64,000 bases of DNA from Nocardia salmonicida NBRC 13393 (GCF_001613085.1 NZ_BDBR01000037.1:1-64000); one strand, 5' to 3'; positions 42,279-50,998 are shown, counted from the first letter of the stretch. Numbers and translations are program-made. Notes: a model not told the origin generated them from the sequence alone.

Positions 42279-43727
42279 ATGCGCTGTGTAGTGTTCGGCG
42301 CCACCGGATATCTGGGTGGCCGACTCGTTCCGGAACTGCTCGATGCCGGGCACACGGTCCGGGTGCTGGCCCGTGACCCGGGCAAACTCGTCGACGCGGC
42401 GTGGCGGGAACAGGTCGAGGTCGTGCGCGGCGACGTCACCCGGGCCGAGGACGTCCGTGCCGCGCTGGACGGACAGGAAGTGCTCTACTACCTCGTCCAT
42501 TCCCTGGGCCGCGCCGATTTCGAGAACGTGGATCGTGAGGCGGCGCGCCTGGTCGCGGCCGAATCCGCGCGGGCGGGCCTGACCAGATCGGTGTATCTGG
42601 GCGGCATCACGCCCAGCGGCCAGGAGTTGTCGCGCCACCTCGCCTCACGCGCGGAGGTGGGACAGATCCTGCTGGACGCGCCGACGCCCGCCGTGGTGCT
42701 GCGGGCGGCGGTGATCATCGGTTCGGGCTCGGCCAGTTTCGAGATGCTGCGGTATCTGACCGAACGGCTACCGGTCATGGTGACGCCGCGCTGGGTGCGC
42801 AGCCGGATCCAGCCCATCGCGGTGCGCGATGTCCTGCACTATCTGGTGCGCGCCGCCGACCTCCCCGATACCGTCAACGACGCCTTCGATATCGGCGGGC
42901 CCGATGTGCTCACCTATGAGGGCATGATGCGTGGCTACGCCGTGGCGGCGGGGCTGCCCCGGCGGGTGATCCTGCCGGTGCCGGTACTCACGCCGTGGCT
43001 GTCGGCGCAGTGGGTCAACCTGGTCACCCCGGTGCCGCGCGCACTCGCCGTGCCGCTGATGGAATCGCTCGTCAACGACGTGGTCTGCGCGGAGCACCGC
43101 ATCGCCGACCACATCCCCGACCCACCGGAGGGGCTCACGTCCTATCTCGGCGCGGTGAGCTTGGCACTGCACCGCATTCGCGATCGGGACGTGCCCACCC
43201 GATGGTCGGATGCCGGCCTGGCCGATGCCCCGTCCGATCCGCTGCCCACCGATCCGGACTGGTCCGGCGGCACGCTCTACAGCGATGTGCGCGAGCGGGA
43301 CACGACCGCCGACCCGGCCACGCTGTGGGCCGTCGTCGAAGCCGTCGGCGGCGAACACGGGTGGTACTCCTTCCCGCTGGCCTGGGCACTGCGCGGGTGG
43401 ATCGACCGCCTGTCCGGCGGCGTCGGCCTCCGCCGCGGCAGGCGCGACCCACATCGCCTGCACGTGGGCGAGGCGCTGGACTGGTGGCGGGTCGAACACC
43501 TCGACCGCGGACGGTTGCTGCGCTTGCGCGCGGAGATGCGCGTGCCCGGACGAGGCTGGCTCGAGCTGTCGGTCACCCCGGCCGACGGCGGCGGCGCGCA
43601 TTACCGTCAGCGTGCCCTGTTCGAACCACACGGACTGGCCGGGCACCTCTATTGGAAGTCCCTCAGTCCCTTTCACGCGATCATCTTCGGCGGGATGGCC
43701 CGCAATATCACCGGGGCGGCCGAGTGA
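42279..43727 (+). CDS. NAD(P)-binding protein with C-terminal DUF2867 domain
   Basis: A 482-residue fusion. Residues 1-~290 are an atypical SDR/NmrA-like NAD(P)-binding domain: VVFGATGYLGGRLVPELLDAGHTVRVLARDP, DVTRAEDVRAAL, YYLVHSLG and a YLGG strand. Residues ~330-482 match DUF2867 (TLYSDVRERDTTADPATLWAVVEAVGGEHGWYSFPLAW, then WRVEHLDRGRLLRLRAEMRVPGRGWLEL, YRQRALFEPHGLAGHLYWKSLSPFH). This architecture is common near photo-oxidative or lipid clusters. It starts 24 bases after the MerR gene with ACAGGAG upstream and ends the operon. Activity unknown; an NAD(P)H-dependent reductase is possible. Confidence 0.8.
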   Translation: MRCVVFGATGYLGGRLVPELLDAGHTVRVLARDPGKLVDAAWREQVEVVRGDVTRAEDVRAALDGQEVLYYLVHSLGRADFENVDREAARLVAAESARAGLTRSVYLGGITPSGQELSRHLASRAEVGQILLDAPTPAVVLRAAVIIGSGSASFEMLRYLTERLPVMVTPRWVRSRIQPIAVRDVLHYLVRAADLPDTVNDAFDIGGPDVLTYEGMMRGYAVAAGLPRRVILPVPVLTPWLSAQWVNLVTPVPRALAVPLMESLVNDVVCAEHRIADHIPDPPEGLTSYLGAVSLALHRIRDRDVPTRWSDAGLADAPSDPLPTDPDWSGGTLYSDVRERDTTADPATLWAVVEAVGGEHGWYSFPLAWALRGWIDRLSGGVGLRRGRRDPHRLHVGEALDWWRVEHLDRGRLLRLRAEMRVPGRGWLELSVTPADGGGAHYRQRALFEPHGLAGHLYWKSLSPFHAIIFGGMARNITGAAE

Positions 43728-43772
43728 CAACGGCATCCGTCCGGGCGCACTGCCCGGCCGGATGCCGTTGTC
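43728..43772. terminator. Long bidirectional hairpin between convergent genes
   Basis: ACAACGGCATCCG (43728-43740) and CGGATGCCGTTGT (43760-43772) pair perfectly; inside, CCGGGC and GCCCGG pair as well with a single mismatch between the two parts. The hairpin fills the gap between the DUF2867-protein gene and the convergent SDR. Confidence 0.75.
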
Positions 43773-43784
43773 GCACAGATCGAC

Positions 43785-44546
43785 TCAGCGCGGCGCCATC
43801 CGGATGGCACCGTCGAGGCGGATGGTCTCGCCGTTGAGCATCGGGTTCTCCACGATGTGGCGAGCCAGCGCGGCGAACTCGGTGGGCTGCCCCAGGCGCG
43901 AGGGGTGCGGCACCTGCGCGCCGAGGGACTGCAGCGCCTCCTCCGGCAATGTCTCGAACAGCGGAGTGCGGAACAGTCCGGGCGCGATCGTGACGACGCG
44001 GATCTTGTAGCTCGCCAGGTCACGCGCGATCGGCAGGGTCAGGCCGACGATGCCGCCCTTGGACGCGGAGTAGGCGGCCTGGCCGATCTGGCCGTCGTAG
44101 GCGGCGACGGAGGCGGTGTTGATGATGACGCCCCGCTCCTCACCGACCGGGTCGGTGCACGCCATGCGTTCGGCGGCCAGCCGGATCACGTTGAACGTGC
44201 CGACGAGGTTGACGTTGATCACCTTGGTGAAATCGGCGAGCGGGAACGCGCCCTTCTTGCCGACCGTCTTGATCGCGTTGCCGATGCCCGCGCAGTTCAC
44301 GGCGATCCGCAGCGGCGCGAGCGATTCGGCGACGTCGAGGGCCGCGCCTACCGCCGATTCATCGGTCACGTCCGCGGCCGCGAAAGCCGCGCCCTCGCCC
44401 AGTTCCTTGGCGATGGCCGCACCGTTGGACGAGGGGAGGTCGATGATGACGACCTTGGCGCCCTTGGCGTGCAGTTCCTGCACGGTCGCCAAGCCGAGAC
44501 CCGACGCACCACCGGTGACGATCGCGGACAAGTTGACGAAATCCAT
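43785..44546 (-). CDS. SDR, 3-hydroxyacyl-CoA dehydrogenase type 2-like
   Basis: A 253-residue classical SDR: TGGASGLGLATVQELHAKGA at residues 11-30, NCAGIGNAIKT, and the catalytic serine and YxxxK in NTASVAAYDGQIGQAAYSASKGG. The pattern IIDLPSSNG and APLRIAVNCAGIG closely follow the HSD17B10-type 3-hydroxyacyl-CoA dehydrogenases, which oxidise short branched acyl-CoAs or steroids with NAD. The ATG at 44546 has AGGAG upstream; the ORF remains open beyond but over the divergent regulator. It is divergent from a TetR gene and likely its target. Confidence 0.85.
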   Translation of the reverse strand: MDFVNLSAIVTGGASGLGLATVQELHAKGAKVVIIDLPSSNGAAIAKELGEGAAFAAADVTDESAVGAALDVAESLAPLRIAVNCAGIGNAIKTVGKKGAFPLADFTKVINVNLVGTFNVIRLAAERMACTDPVGEERGVIINTASVAAYDGQIGQAAYSASKGGIVGLTLPIARDLASYKIRVVTIAPGLFRTPLFETLPEEALQSLGAQVPHPSRLGQPTEFAALARHIVENPMLNGETIRLDGAIRMAPR

Positions 44547-44564
44547 ACTGTTTCTCCTGTTTTT

Positions 44565-44610
44565 CGGTGAAGTCTCACCGATATTGACACACTTCGCCAA
44601 AACTGTTTGG
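44565..44610. promoter_or_regulatory. Two inverted repeats in SDR/TetR divergent promoter
   Basis: CGGTGAAGTCTCACCG (44565-44580, perfect 6-bp arms) and CCAAAACTGTTTGG (44597-44610, 5-bp arms) lie between the divergent starts, with TTGACA at 44584-44589 between them. One or both should be the binding site of the adjacent TetR. Confidence 0.5.
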
Positions 44611-44618
44611 CTTTCGTG

Positions 44619-45224
44619 ATGACCCAGCCAGCGCCCCGCCGCCCCGGCCGTCCCTCCGTGCTGGACACCAGGGCCGTGTCGGCCGGCGCGCTGCGTCTGT
44701 GGGCCGAGCGCGGTTTCGCCACCACCAGCTGGAACGATCTCGCCGAGGCCACGGGGATCAGCACCCGTACCCTGTTGCGGCACTTCTCGTCCCGATCCGA
44801 GATCGCCTGGATCGGCGTCGCGCCCGCGACGGAGCGTTTGCAATCCGCACTCGGCGCCGCCGCCCCCGAGGAACCGCCCGCGGTGGTCGTCCGGACCGCG
44901 ATCGTCGAATCGGTATCCCGCGATCCGCAGATCCAGGAGCTGGCCGCGGGCTGGCTGCGGCTGATCTCCTCGGAACCCGAGCTGGCTGCGACCGCTCCCC
45001 GGATCTACCGGCCGTGGATCGATACGCTGTCGGGCTACCTGGCCGACCGACTGCCCGGCTCCCCCGCCGCCGTCTGCCGGGCCATCGCGACCGCTTATCA
45101 GTCCGCCACCTTCGCCGCGCTGATCGAGTGGGCCGAGTCCGGATCGGAGGGCGACTGCGCGGATTCGGTCGACCGGATGCTGCGATGGATGGATCCGCAC
45201 CTGCCCGGCTCCACACCCGACTGA
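44619..45224 (+). CDS. TetR family transcriptional regulator
   Basis: A 201-residue TetR protein. The DNA-binding domain is at residues ~8-62: RRPGRPSVLDTRAVSAGALRLWAERGFATTSWNDLAEATGISTRTLLRHFSSRSEIAWIG. The recognition helix is STRTLLRHF. The C-terminal domain is of the mycofactocin-system-type TetR_C shape by eye, but this is only a resemblance. The ATG at 44619 was chosen over a TTG four codons earlier. It probably represses the divergent SDR gene. Confidence 0.85.
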   Translation: MTQPAPRRPGRPSVLDTRAVSAGALRLWAERGFATTSWNDLAEATGISTRTLLRHFSSRSEIAWIGVAPATERLQSALGAAAPEEPPAVVVRTAIVESVSRDPQIQELAAGWLRLISSEPELAATAPRIYRPWIDTLSGYLADRLPGSPAAVCRAIATAYQSATFAALIEWAESGSEGDCADSVDRMLRWMDPHLPGSTPD

Positions 45225-45356
45225 GCGGCGCTCCACCGCAGCGGGGCGGCGACGGCGGTCAGGAAGTCTCCCGCTTACCGGTCATCCGGTGGTGTCGTCG
45301 CCACCGGCGTGGGACTGTCAAGAGGCGAGAACTTTCGATCGAGGAGGCCACCGGAG

Positions 45357-45890
45357 ATGCGGGGAATCAACCACATCGTGCTGTTCGTCGCGGATCTGCC
45401 GCGCAGTATCGCGTTCTACGAGGACGTGCTCGGATTCGAGCGGCTCCCCGAAGGATTTCCCGGCGGCGCGTTTCTGCGCTCCCCCGGCTCGGCCAACGAC
45501 CACGACCTCGGGCTCTTCCAGGCCAGGACACCCGCGGCCGGGCCCACGGGCTCGGTCGGGCTCTATCACGTCGCGTGGGAAGTGGACACTTTGTCCGAGC
45601 TCGTAGCCGTCCGGGACCGCCTGGCGGCGGCGCACGCGCTGACGGGGGCCAGTGACCATGGGTCGACCAAAGCGCTCTACGCCCGCGACCCCGACGGCAT
45701 CGAGTTCGAGGTGTGTTGGCTGGTCCCCGACGAACACGTCGAGGCCGCACTCGCGCCGGGCACCTCGCTGACCGCGCCACTGGACATCGACGCCCAGATC
45801 CAACGATACGGCGCAGCCACTCCGGGCGGCCCGCGCACCGATCCGCAGGTGTGGGCGCGCGTCGCGGCGCAGCGGGCCGCGACGTCCTGA
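45357..45890 (+). CDS. VOC family (glyoxalase/extradiol dioxygenase-like) protein
   Basis: A 177-residue vicinal oxygen chelate protein: GINHIVLFVADLPRSIAFYEDVLGFERLPEGFPGGAFLRS, then GLYHVAWEVDTLSEL and GSTKALYARDPDGIEFEVCWLVP. The metal ligands of the module are likely H6, H79 region and E in IEFEVCW. This type is related to catechol 2,3-dioxygenases and dehalogenase-like VOC proteins. GGAGG precedes the ATG. It is convergent with the nuclease gene. It may assist the downstream ring-degradation set, but that is a guess. Confidence 0.8.
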   Translation: MRGINHIVLFVADLPRSIAFYEDVLGFERLPEGFPGGAFLRSPGSANDHDLGLFQARTPAAGPTGSVGLYHVAWEVDTLSELVAVRDRLAAAHALTGASDHGSTKALYARDPDGIEFEVCWLVPDEHVEAALAPGTSLTAPLDIDAQIQRYGAATPGGPRTDPQVWARVAAQRAATS

Positions 45891-45918
45891 CCCTGCCGTC
45901 CTCGGCGTCCGGTACGAA

Positions 45919-46776
45919 TTACCAGCTGATGTCGGCCGTCGACTCGAGCGGACGACGGCCGTCGACCGACTCCTGGGTCACGAACGTGTCGGCGATGTGC
46001 AGGGCCGCGGGGAATCGGCAGCGTGCTCGTTGTTCGATCTCGGGCACCGCTACCTGGAAGACACGGAACTCGTCGAGCGCGAGCGCTTCGAGTTCGTCGA
46101 GGTGCTGGGTCAGGAGAAACACCTTGCACCGCAGCCGGTTTCCCGCCACGAAGCAGATCACCTTCCAGTACTCCCGCGGCAACGCCACGCCACGATGCAC
46201 TTGGTCGTCGGCGCGGAAGGCGGGTCCGCCGAAGACGCTCACCCTGAGGTCGTCGATCTCGACGTCGGCGAAGACCGCGTCTTCGAGCTGCCCCCATACA
46301 CCGGCGCGGCTGCTCTGGTTGAAGTCGTCCATCTGCGGGGTGATGTTGGTGTAGAAGAACGAGTCGATATTGGCCTGCTCGGCTTCGGTCTCGGTGCCCC
46401 ACAGCAGATCCGCGCGCCGCGCCAGGTGTCCACGATCGAGCCGATTCCGTTGGTACAGTTCGTTTCCCACCTGCACCTCGGCCGGGATACGCGGATCTTT
46501 GACGAAGTCGATGCCGGTGCGGGGCAGTTTCCGCATCGCGGCGCCGTCGATGTTCCAGGCCACCCAGAACGCGAACCGTCGCGGCGTGCTCAACGCCAAC
46601 GAGAAGTGCGTGTAGTCGATGACGTCGGAGCCGTCCAGGCGAACCGCGTCGGCGCGGACCGCGGCATCCAGTTCCGGGACCTCGACCCTGGGCCCGAGAA
46701 AGTCCGGGTCGTATCCGGTGCGCAGCGTGTCGCTCGCGCTACCGTTCGTCGACGCGGTAGCCACGTTGGCGGTCAT
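45919..46776 (-). CDS. DNA/RNA non-specific endonuclease (NucA/EndoG family)
   Basis: A 285-residue beta-beta-alpha-metal nuclease. The catalytic signature RLDRGHLARRADLLWG is at residues ~112-127 with the general-base histidine in DRGH, and the metal asparagine is in FFYTNITPQMDDFNQ, about 30 residues later. YTHFSLALSTPRRFAFWVAWNIDG is the preceding strand pair. No signal peptide, lipobox or membrane helix is seen, and no inhibitor gene of the NuiA type is adjacent, which is unusual for a potentially toxic nuclease. It could be secreted by another path, kept inactive, or act in defence. It is next to a divergent-facing steroid island. Confidence 0.85.
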   Translation of the reverse strand: MTANVATASTNGSASDTLRTGYDPDFLGPRVEVPELDAAVRADAVRLDGSDVIDYTHFSLALSTPRRFAFWVAWNIDGAAMRKLPRTGIDFVKDPRIPAEVQVGNELYQRNRLDRGHLARRADLLWGTETEAEQANIDSFFYTNITPQMDDFNQSSRAGVWGQLEDAVFADVEIDDLRVSVFGGPAFRADDQVHRGVALPREYWKVICFVAGNRLRCKVFLLTQHLDELEALALDEFRVFQVAVPEIEQRARCRFPAALHIADTFVTQESVDGRRPLESTADISW

Positions 46777-46865
46777 CGGGTGCCCCTTCCAGCAGGCGGA
46801 CGTGGTGTATCGGTAGTTCGAACACCATCGTCGCCGCCGCCGGAGACATCCTCACGAGTAGTCGA

Positions 46866-47483
46866 CTACCCGTTTGCGGGCCGCCCGGCCGGGTCCGGAG
46901 TCGCGTCATCGGTCACCGCGAACGTCGCCCACGCCCGCACGACGACATTGCCCGCGGCATCGGCGCCGGCCAGAGCGACATCGACGCGCGATTCGCCGTC
47001 CTGCACATAGCTCTGCGTGACGCGCCCTGAACAGGACATGACGTCACCGGGCGGCAGAGGTCGCACCGACCTGGTGCGGAATCGGCGGATCGCCTCGGCC
47101 CCGAGCCAGTCGGTGGCATAGGTCGCCAACAGAGCCGCGGCCTGTGGTGAAACCTGCTCGCCCGCAAAGGTTTCCGCCGCCGCCCAGGATTCGGCGACCA
47201 GACCGCCGGTGCGGTCGAAGTAACGGGTCAGCGACTCCGTGGCGACGGCGGCGGGCTGGTCGGTGGTGGCTCCCGCGCGAATCGCGGTCAGCTGGTCACC
47301 CGCGCGGGGCGGCGGACCGAAGAACCGATGATCGGTCTCGACCCGCTCCCCCACGCCGGAGGCGAATCCGTCGGCGGGCAGGAAAGTCGGCGGCACCACC
47401 GGCCGATCGGCGAGCCGGTAGGCCGGGTTGTGCGAGCGCGCCGCCTCGGCGAACAGCCGGATGGCATCGGTTTCCAGGAGCAT
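46866..47483 (-). CDS. MaoC/FAS1-dehydratase-like hot-dog protein
   Basis: A 205-residue protein. The start LETDAIRLFAEAARSHNPAYRLADRPVVPPTFLPADG resembles the N-terminal hot-dog half of MaoC-like hydratases (HadA/ChsH-type N-lobe). The usual hydratase D-x(4)-H motif is not seen, so it may be the structural half of a heterodimeric hydratase or a thioester-binding protein. Start chosen at the ATG at 47483; the frame extends upstream with charged low-complexity sequence. It is divergent from kshA, with a 178-base shared promoter region, and so probably belongs to the same catabolic set. Confidence 0.65.
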   Translation of the reverse strand: MLLETDAIRLFAEAARSHNPAYRLADRPVVPPTFLPADGFASGVGERVETDHRFFGPPPRAGDQLTAIRAGATTDQPAAVATESLTRYFDRTGGLVAESWAAAETFAGEQVSPQAAALLATYATDWLGAEAIRRFRTRSVRPLPPGDVMSCSGRVTQSYVQDGESRVDVALAGADAAGNVVVRAWATFAVTDDATPDPAGRPANG

Positions 47484-47661
47484 GCCGTCACGGTAGGGCC
47501 GCCGCGCGCGTTGTGATCGGTTCCGCTCCCACTCATCGGGACGCCGGGTCGACCGCGCCGAAAACATGTCCGCTGACCGGGAACGCGACGGCCCGAACCC
47601 CCGCGCACAGCGCGACCATCGGCGCAGCTCATCCCCACTCCGTCCGAACATGGAGGTTTCG

Positions 47662-48834
47662 ATGCCGGAGAACCCGCCGAACGGCCGAACACCCGACGCC
47701 GCCGACTACCGACAGATCGAGGCTGCTGCCGCGCCCACCCGCTTCGCGCGCGGCTGGCACTGCCTCGGCCTGCTCTCGTCGTTCCGCGACGGCAACCCGC
47801 ACGAGGTGAAGGCCTTCGGCACCATGCTCGTGGTGTTCCAGTCCGAATCCGACGGCGCGCTGCACGTACTCGACGGCTACTGCCGCCACATGGGCGGGAA
47901 CCTGGCCCACGGCACCATCAAGGGCGACTCGATCGCCTGCCCGTTCCACGACTGGCGCTGGGGCGGCAACGGCAAGTGCACGGCCATTCCGTACGCGCGC
48001 CGGGTCCCGCCGCTGGCCAAGACGCGCACCTGGCCGACGCTCGAACGCAACGGCCAGCTCTACGTCTGGCACGACCCACAGGGCAGCAAGCCCACCGACG
48101 AGGTGACCATTCCCGAGATCGAGGGCTACGGCACACCGGAATGGACCGACCTGACCTGGAATTCGATTCTGATCGAGGGCTCGCACTGTCGCGAGATCGT
48201 CGACAACGTCGTCGACATGGCGCACTTCTTCTACGTGCACTACTCGTTCCCGCGCTATTTCAAGAACGTCTTCGAGGGTCACGTCGCCACCCAGTACATG
48301 CGCTCGACCCCGCGCATGGATATCACGGTCGGCACCAGCTACGACGATCCGAATTCCACCCTGCGCTCGGACGCGTCGTATTTCGGTCCGTCCTACATGC
48401 TCGACTGGCTGTGGAGCGAGGCGCAGGGCATGACCATCGAGACCGTGCTCGTCAACTGCCACTACCCGGTCGACGAGAACTCGTTCGTGCTGCAGTACGG
48501 CGCGATGGTGAAGAAGCCGGAGGGCATGTCCGACGAGGACGCCGACGCGATGGCGGCGCAGTTCGCGCAGGGCGTCGAGTACGGCTTCGAGCAGGACGTC
48601 GAGATCTGGAAGAACAAGGCACCCATCGACAATCCGCTGCTGTCGGAGGAAGACGGCCCGGTGTATCAGCTGCGCCGTTGGTACAAGCAGTTCTATGTCG
48701 ACGTCGACGACGTCACCGAGGACATGACCAAGCGGTTCGAGTTCGAGATCGATACCGACCGCGCGGTGACGAGCTGGGAAGCCGAGGTCGCCGACAACAT
48801 CGCCCGCGGCGCCGTCATCGACACCATGTCCTGA
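47662..48834 (+). CDS. kshA: 3-Ketosteroid-9-alpha-monooxygenase oxygenase component
   Basis: A 390-residue Rieske oxygenase very like actinobacterial KshA. The [2Fe-2S] ligands are C74, H76, C93 and H96 (CRHMGG and CPFHDWRWGGNGKC). The mononuclear iron site is in REIVDNVVDMAHFFYVHYSFP, with D185, H188 and H193 as likely ligands. KshA hydroxylates carbon 9 of 3-keto-4-ene or 1,4-diene steroids; with delta1-dehydrogenation this opens ring B. It needs the reductase KshB, which is not in this window. GGAGGTTTCG precedes the ATG at 47662; an ATG four codons upstream is possible. hsaA and hsaC follow on the same strand, so it probably leads an operon. Confidence 0.92.
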   Translation: MPENPPNGRTPDAADYRQIEAAAAPTRFARGWHCLGLLSSFRDGNPHEVKAFGTMLVVFQSESDGALHVLDGYCRHMGGNLAHGTIKGDSIACPFHDWRWGGNGKCTAIPYARRVPPLAKTRTWPTLERNGQLYVWHDPQGSKPTDEVTIPEIEGYGTPEWTDLTWNSILIEGSHCREIVDNVVDMAHFFYVHYSFPRYFKNVFEGHVATQYMRSTPRMDITVGTSYDDPNSTLRSDASYFGPSYMLDWLWSEAQGMTIETVLVNCHYPVDENSFVLQYGAMVKKPEGMSDEDADAMAAQFAQGVEYGFEQDVEIWKNKAPIDNPLLSEEDGPVYQLRRWYKQFYVDVDDVTEDMTKRFEFEIDTDRAVTSWEAEVADNIARGAVIDTMS

Positions 48835-48871
48835 TCCCTCACCCCACCACGAACAGAAAGCATCATCGGAG

Positions 48872-50050
48872 ATGACCAGAGTTCTCGACAATATCGCCGC
48901 CATCGCGGACCAGCTGCGCGAGCAGGCACCGGAGGCGGAGCGTCTCGGGCAGCTGCCCGATGCCACGGCCCAGCTGCTGAAGACGGCGGGCCCGATCCGC
49001 CTGCTCCAGCCCAAGAAGTACAGCGGTTACGAGGCGCACCCGCGCGAGTTCGCCGAGACGGTGATGGCTACCGCCGCGCTCGACCCGGCCAGTGGCTGGA
49101 TCGCCGGCATCGTCGGCGTGCACCCGTGGCAGCTGGCCTTCGCCGACCCGAAGGTGCAGGACGAGGTGTGGGCCGACGACCACGACACCTGGATGGCCTC
49201 GCCCTACGCGCCGACCGGCATCGCCCGTCCGGTCGACGGCGGCTACATCTTCAACGGCCGCTGGCAGTTCAGCTCCGGCACCGATCACTGCGACTGGATC
49301 TTCCTCGGCGCCATGCTCGGTGACGCCGAGGGCAAGATGGCCATGCCGCCGACGATGCTGCACATGATCCTGCCGCGCCAGGACTACCGGATCGTCGAGG
49401 ACTCCTGGAATGTGGTGGGCCTCAAGGGCACCGGTTCCAAGGACATCATCGTCAAGGACGCGTTCGTGCCCGACTACCGGGTGATGAACGGCGACCACGT
49501 CATCGACGGCACCGCGCAGAAGGAGTACGGGGTCACCGAGACGCTGTACAAGATGCCGTGGTCGACGATGTTCCCGCTGGGCATCAGCTCCGCGGTGGTC
49601 GGCATCGCCGAGGGCGCGCTGGCCGCGCACCTGGACTACCAGCGCGACCGGGTCGGCGCACAGGGCACCGCGGTCAAGGACGATCCGTACGTGCTGTTCG
49701 CCATCGGCGAGGCCGCCGCCGACATCAACGCCGCGCGCCAGGAACTCCTCGCGAACGCCGACAAGATCTTCGACGCCGTCGACGCCGGCAAGGAGATCGG
49801 CTTCGCCGAGCGGGCCGCGGTCCGGCGCACCCAGGTCCGCGCGGCCTGGCGCGCGGTCACCGCCGTGGACCAGATCTTCGCCCGCTCCGGCGGCAACGCC
49901 ATGCGGATCGACAAGCCGCTGCAGCGCTACTGGCGCGACGCGCACGTCGGCCTCGCCCACGCCATCCACGTGCCGAGCACGGTGTATCACGCCTCGGCCG
50001 TCAGCTCCCTCGGTCTCGAGCCCGCGGACAACCTGCGCTCGATGATCTGA
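48872..50050 (+). CDS. hsaA: 3-HSA monooxygenase oxygenase subunit (HsaA type)
   Basis: A 392-residue flavin-dependent monooxygenase of the acyl-CoA dehydrogenase fold, close to HsaA (about 394 residues). Family segments are seen: LLKTAGPIRLLQPKKYSGYEAHPREFAETVMATAALDPASGWI, FNGRWQFSSGTDHCDWIFLGAM, SWNVVGLKGTGSKDIIVKDAFVP and ARSGGNAMRIDKPLQRYWRDAHVGLAHA. HsaA hydroxylates the phenolic A ring of the secosteroid 3-HSA to the catechol 3,4-DHSA, using reduced flavin from HsaB. An hsaB-like gene lies 11 kb away at 61442. It starts 37 bases after kshA and is followed by hsaC after 26 bases. Confidence 0.92.
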   Translation: MTRVLDNIAAIADQLREQAPEAERLGQLPDATAQLLKTAGPIRLLQPKKYSGYEAHPREFAETVMATAALDPASGWIAGIVGVHPWQLAFADPKVQDEVWADDHDTWMASPYAPTGIARPVDGGYIFNGRWQFSSGTDHCDWIFLGAMLGDAEGKMAMPPTMLHMILPRQDYRIVEDSWNVVGLKGTGSKDIIVKDAFVPDYRVMNGDHVIDGTAQKEYGVTETLYKMPWSTMFPLGISSAVVGIAEGALAAHLDYQRDRVGAQGTAVKDDPYVLFAIGEAAADINAARQELLANADKIFDAVDAGKEIGFAERAAVRRTQVRAAWRAVTAVDQIFARSGGNAMRIDKPLQRYWRDAHVGLAHAIHVPSTVYHASAVSSLGLEPADNLRSMI

Positions 50051-50076
50051 CCCGAATACCGAGAAGGACAACGGAA

Positions 50077-50982
50077 ATGACAGACATCAAAGGCCTCGGC
50101 TACGTCAAGATCCAGACCGCCGACATGGAACGCTGGCGCAAGTTCGCGTTCGAGGTGCTCGGCTTCGCGCAGGGCAGCGGGCCCGACGAGAACGCGCTGT
50201 ATCTGCGCATGGACGAGCGCGCGGCGCGGATCACGATCGTGCCCGGCGACAGCGACGCCATCGTGACCATCGGCTGGGAAGTCCGCGACCACGCGGCCCT
50301 GCTCCGCGTGCAGGAAGCCGTGACGGCGGCGGGGATCGCGGTGAAACCGCTGTCGGTCGAGGAGGCCGACGCGCGCCGGGTCGAGGAGGTCATCACCTTC
50401 CAGGACCCGACCGGCGCCACCCTCGAGGTGTTCCACGGCGCGGTGCTCGACCACAGTCCGGTGGTGACGCCGTTCGGCGCGAAGTTCGTCACCGGCGCAC
50501 AGGGCCTCGGCCATGTCGTGCTGCCGACCATGGACCCCAACGGCGCGTTCGGCTTCTACACCGACGTGCTCGGGTTCCTGCCGCGCGGCGCCTTCCGGAT
50601 CCCGGCGCCGCCGGAGTACGGCCCGATGCGGGTGCGGTTCCTCGGGGTCAACGAACGTCATCACAGCCTGGCGCTGTGCCCGGCTCCGCACGGCGGCGCG
50701 CCCGGCCTGGTGCACATCATGGTGGAGGTCGACAGCCTCGACGCCGTCGGCCAGGCGCTGGACCGGGTGACCAAGGACGGCTTCTCGGTGTCGTCCACGC
50801 TGGGCAGGCACACCAACGACAAGATGGTCTCGTTCTACGTCCGCGCGCCCGGCGGCTGGGACATCGAGTTCGGCACCGAAGGCATGCGGGTCGACGAGAA
50901 CTCCTACAGCGCTGAGGAGATCACCGCCGACAGCTACTGGGGCCACGACTGGTCCGGAAGCGAGCCGCTCGCGGCCATGTAG
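50077..50982 (+). CDS. hsaC: 3,4-DHSA extradiol dioxygenase (HsaC type)
   Basis: A 301-residue two-module extradiol dioxygenase like HsaC (300 residues). The iron ligands are H146 in GLGHVVLP, H213 in LVHIMVEV and E264 in WDIEFGTEG. The C-terminal GHDWSG tail is shared with HsaC. It cleaves the catechol 3,4-DHSA next to the hydroxyls to give 4,9-DSHA, the substrate of the hydrolase HsaD; no hsaD is in the window. The ATG at 50077 follows AGAAGGACAACGG. It ends the kshA-hsaA-hsaC operon, as a strong hairpin follows. Confidence 0.92.
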   Translation: MTDIKGLGYVKIQTADMERWRKFAFEVLGFAQGSGPDENALYLRMDERAARITIVPGDSDAIVTIGWEVRDHAALLRVQEAVTAAGIAVKPLSVEEADARRVEEVITFQDPTGATLEVFHGAVLDHSPVVTPFGAKFVTGAQGLGHVVLPTMDPNGAFGFYTDVLGFLPRGAFRIPAPPEYGPMRVRFLGVNERHHSLALCPAPHGGAPGLVHIMVEVDSLDAVGQALDRVTKDGFSVSSTLGRHTNDKMVSFYVRAPGGWDIEFGTEGMRVDENSYSAEEITADSYWGHDWSGSEPLAAM

Positions 50983-50998
50983 ACCCCGCGCCCGCCCC

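Noticed and set aside
47484..47661. Search by eye for a KstR box in the maoC-like/kshA promoter
   Set aside because: No convincing AAC-GTT-type palindrome was seen there, so no KstR site is claimed.
47662..50982. kshA-hsaA-hsaC taken as part of the canonical cholesterol cluster
   Set aside because: The canonical neighbours hsaD, hsaB and kstR are not adjacent and the regulator here is IclR; a copy specialised for another substrate is more consistent.
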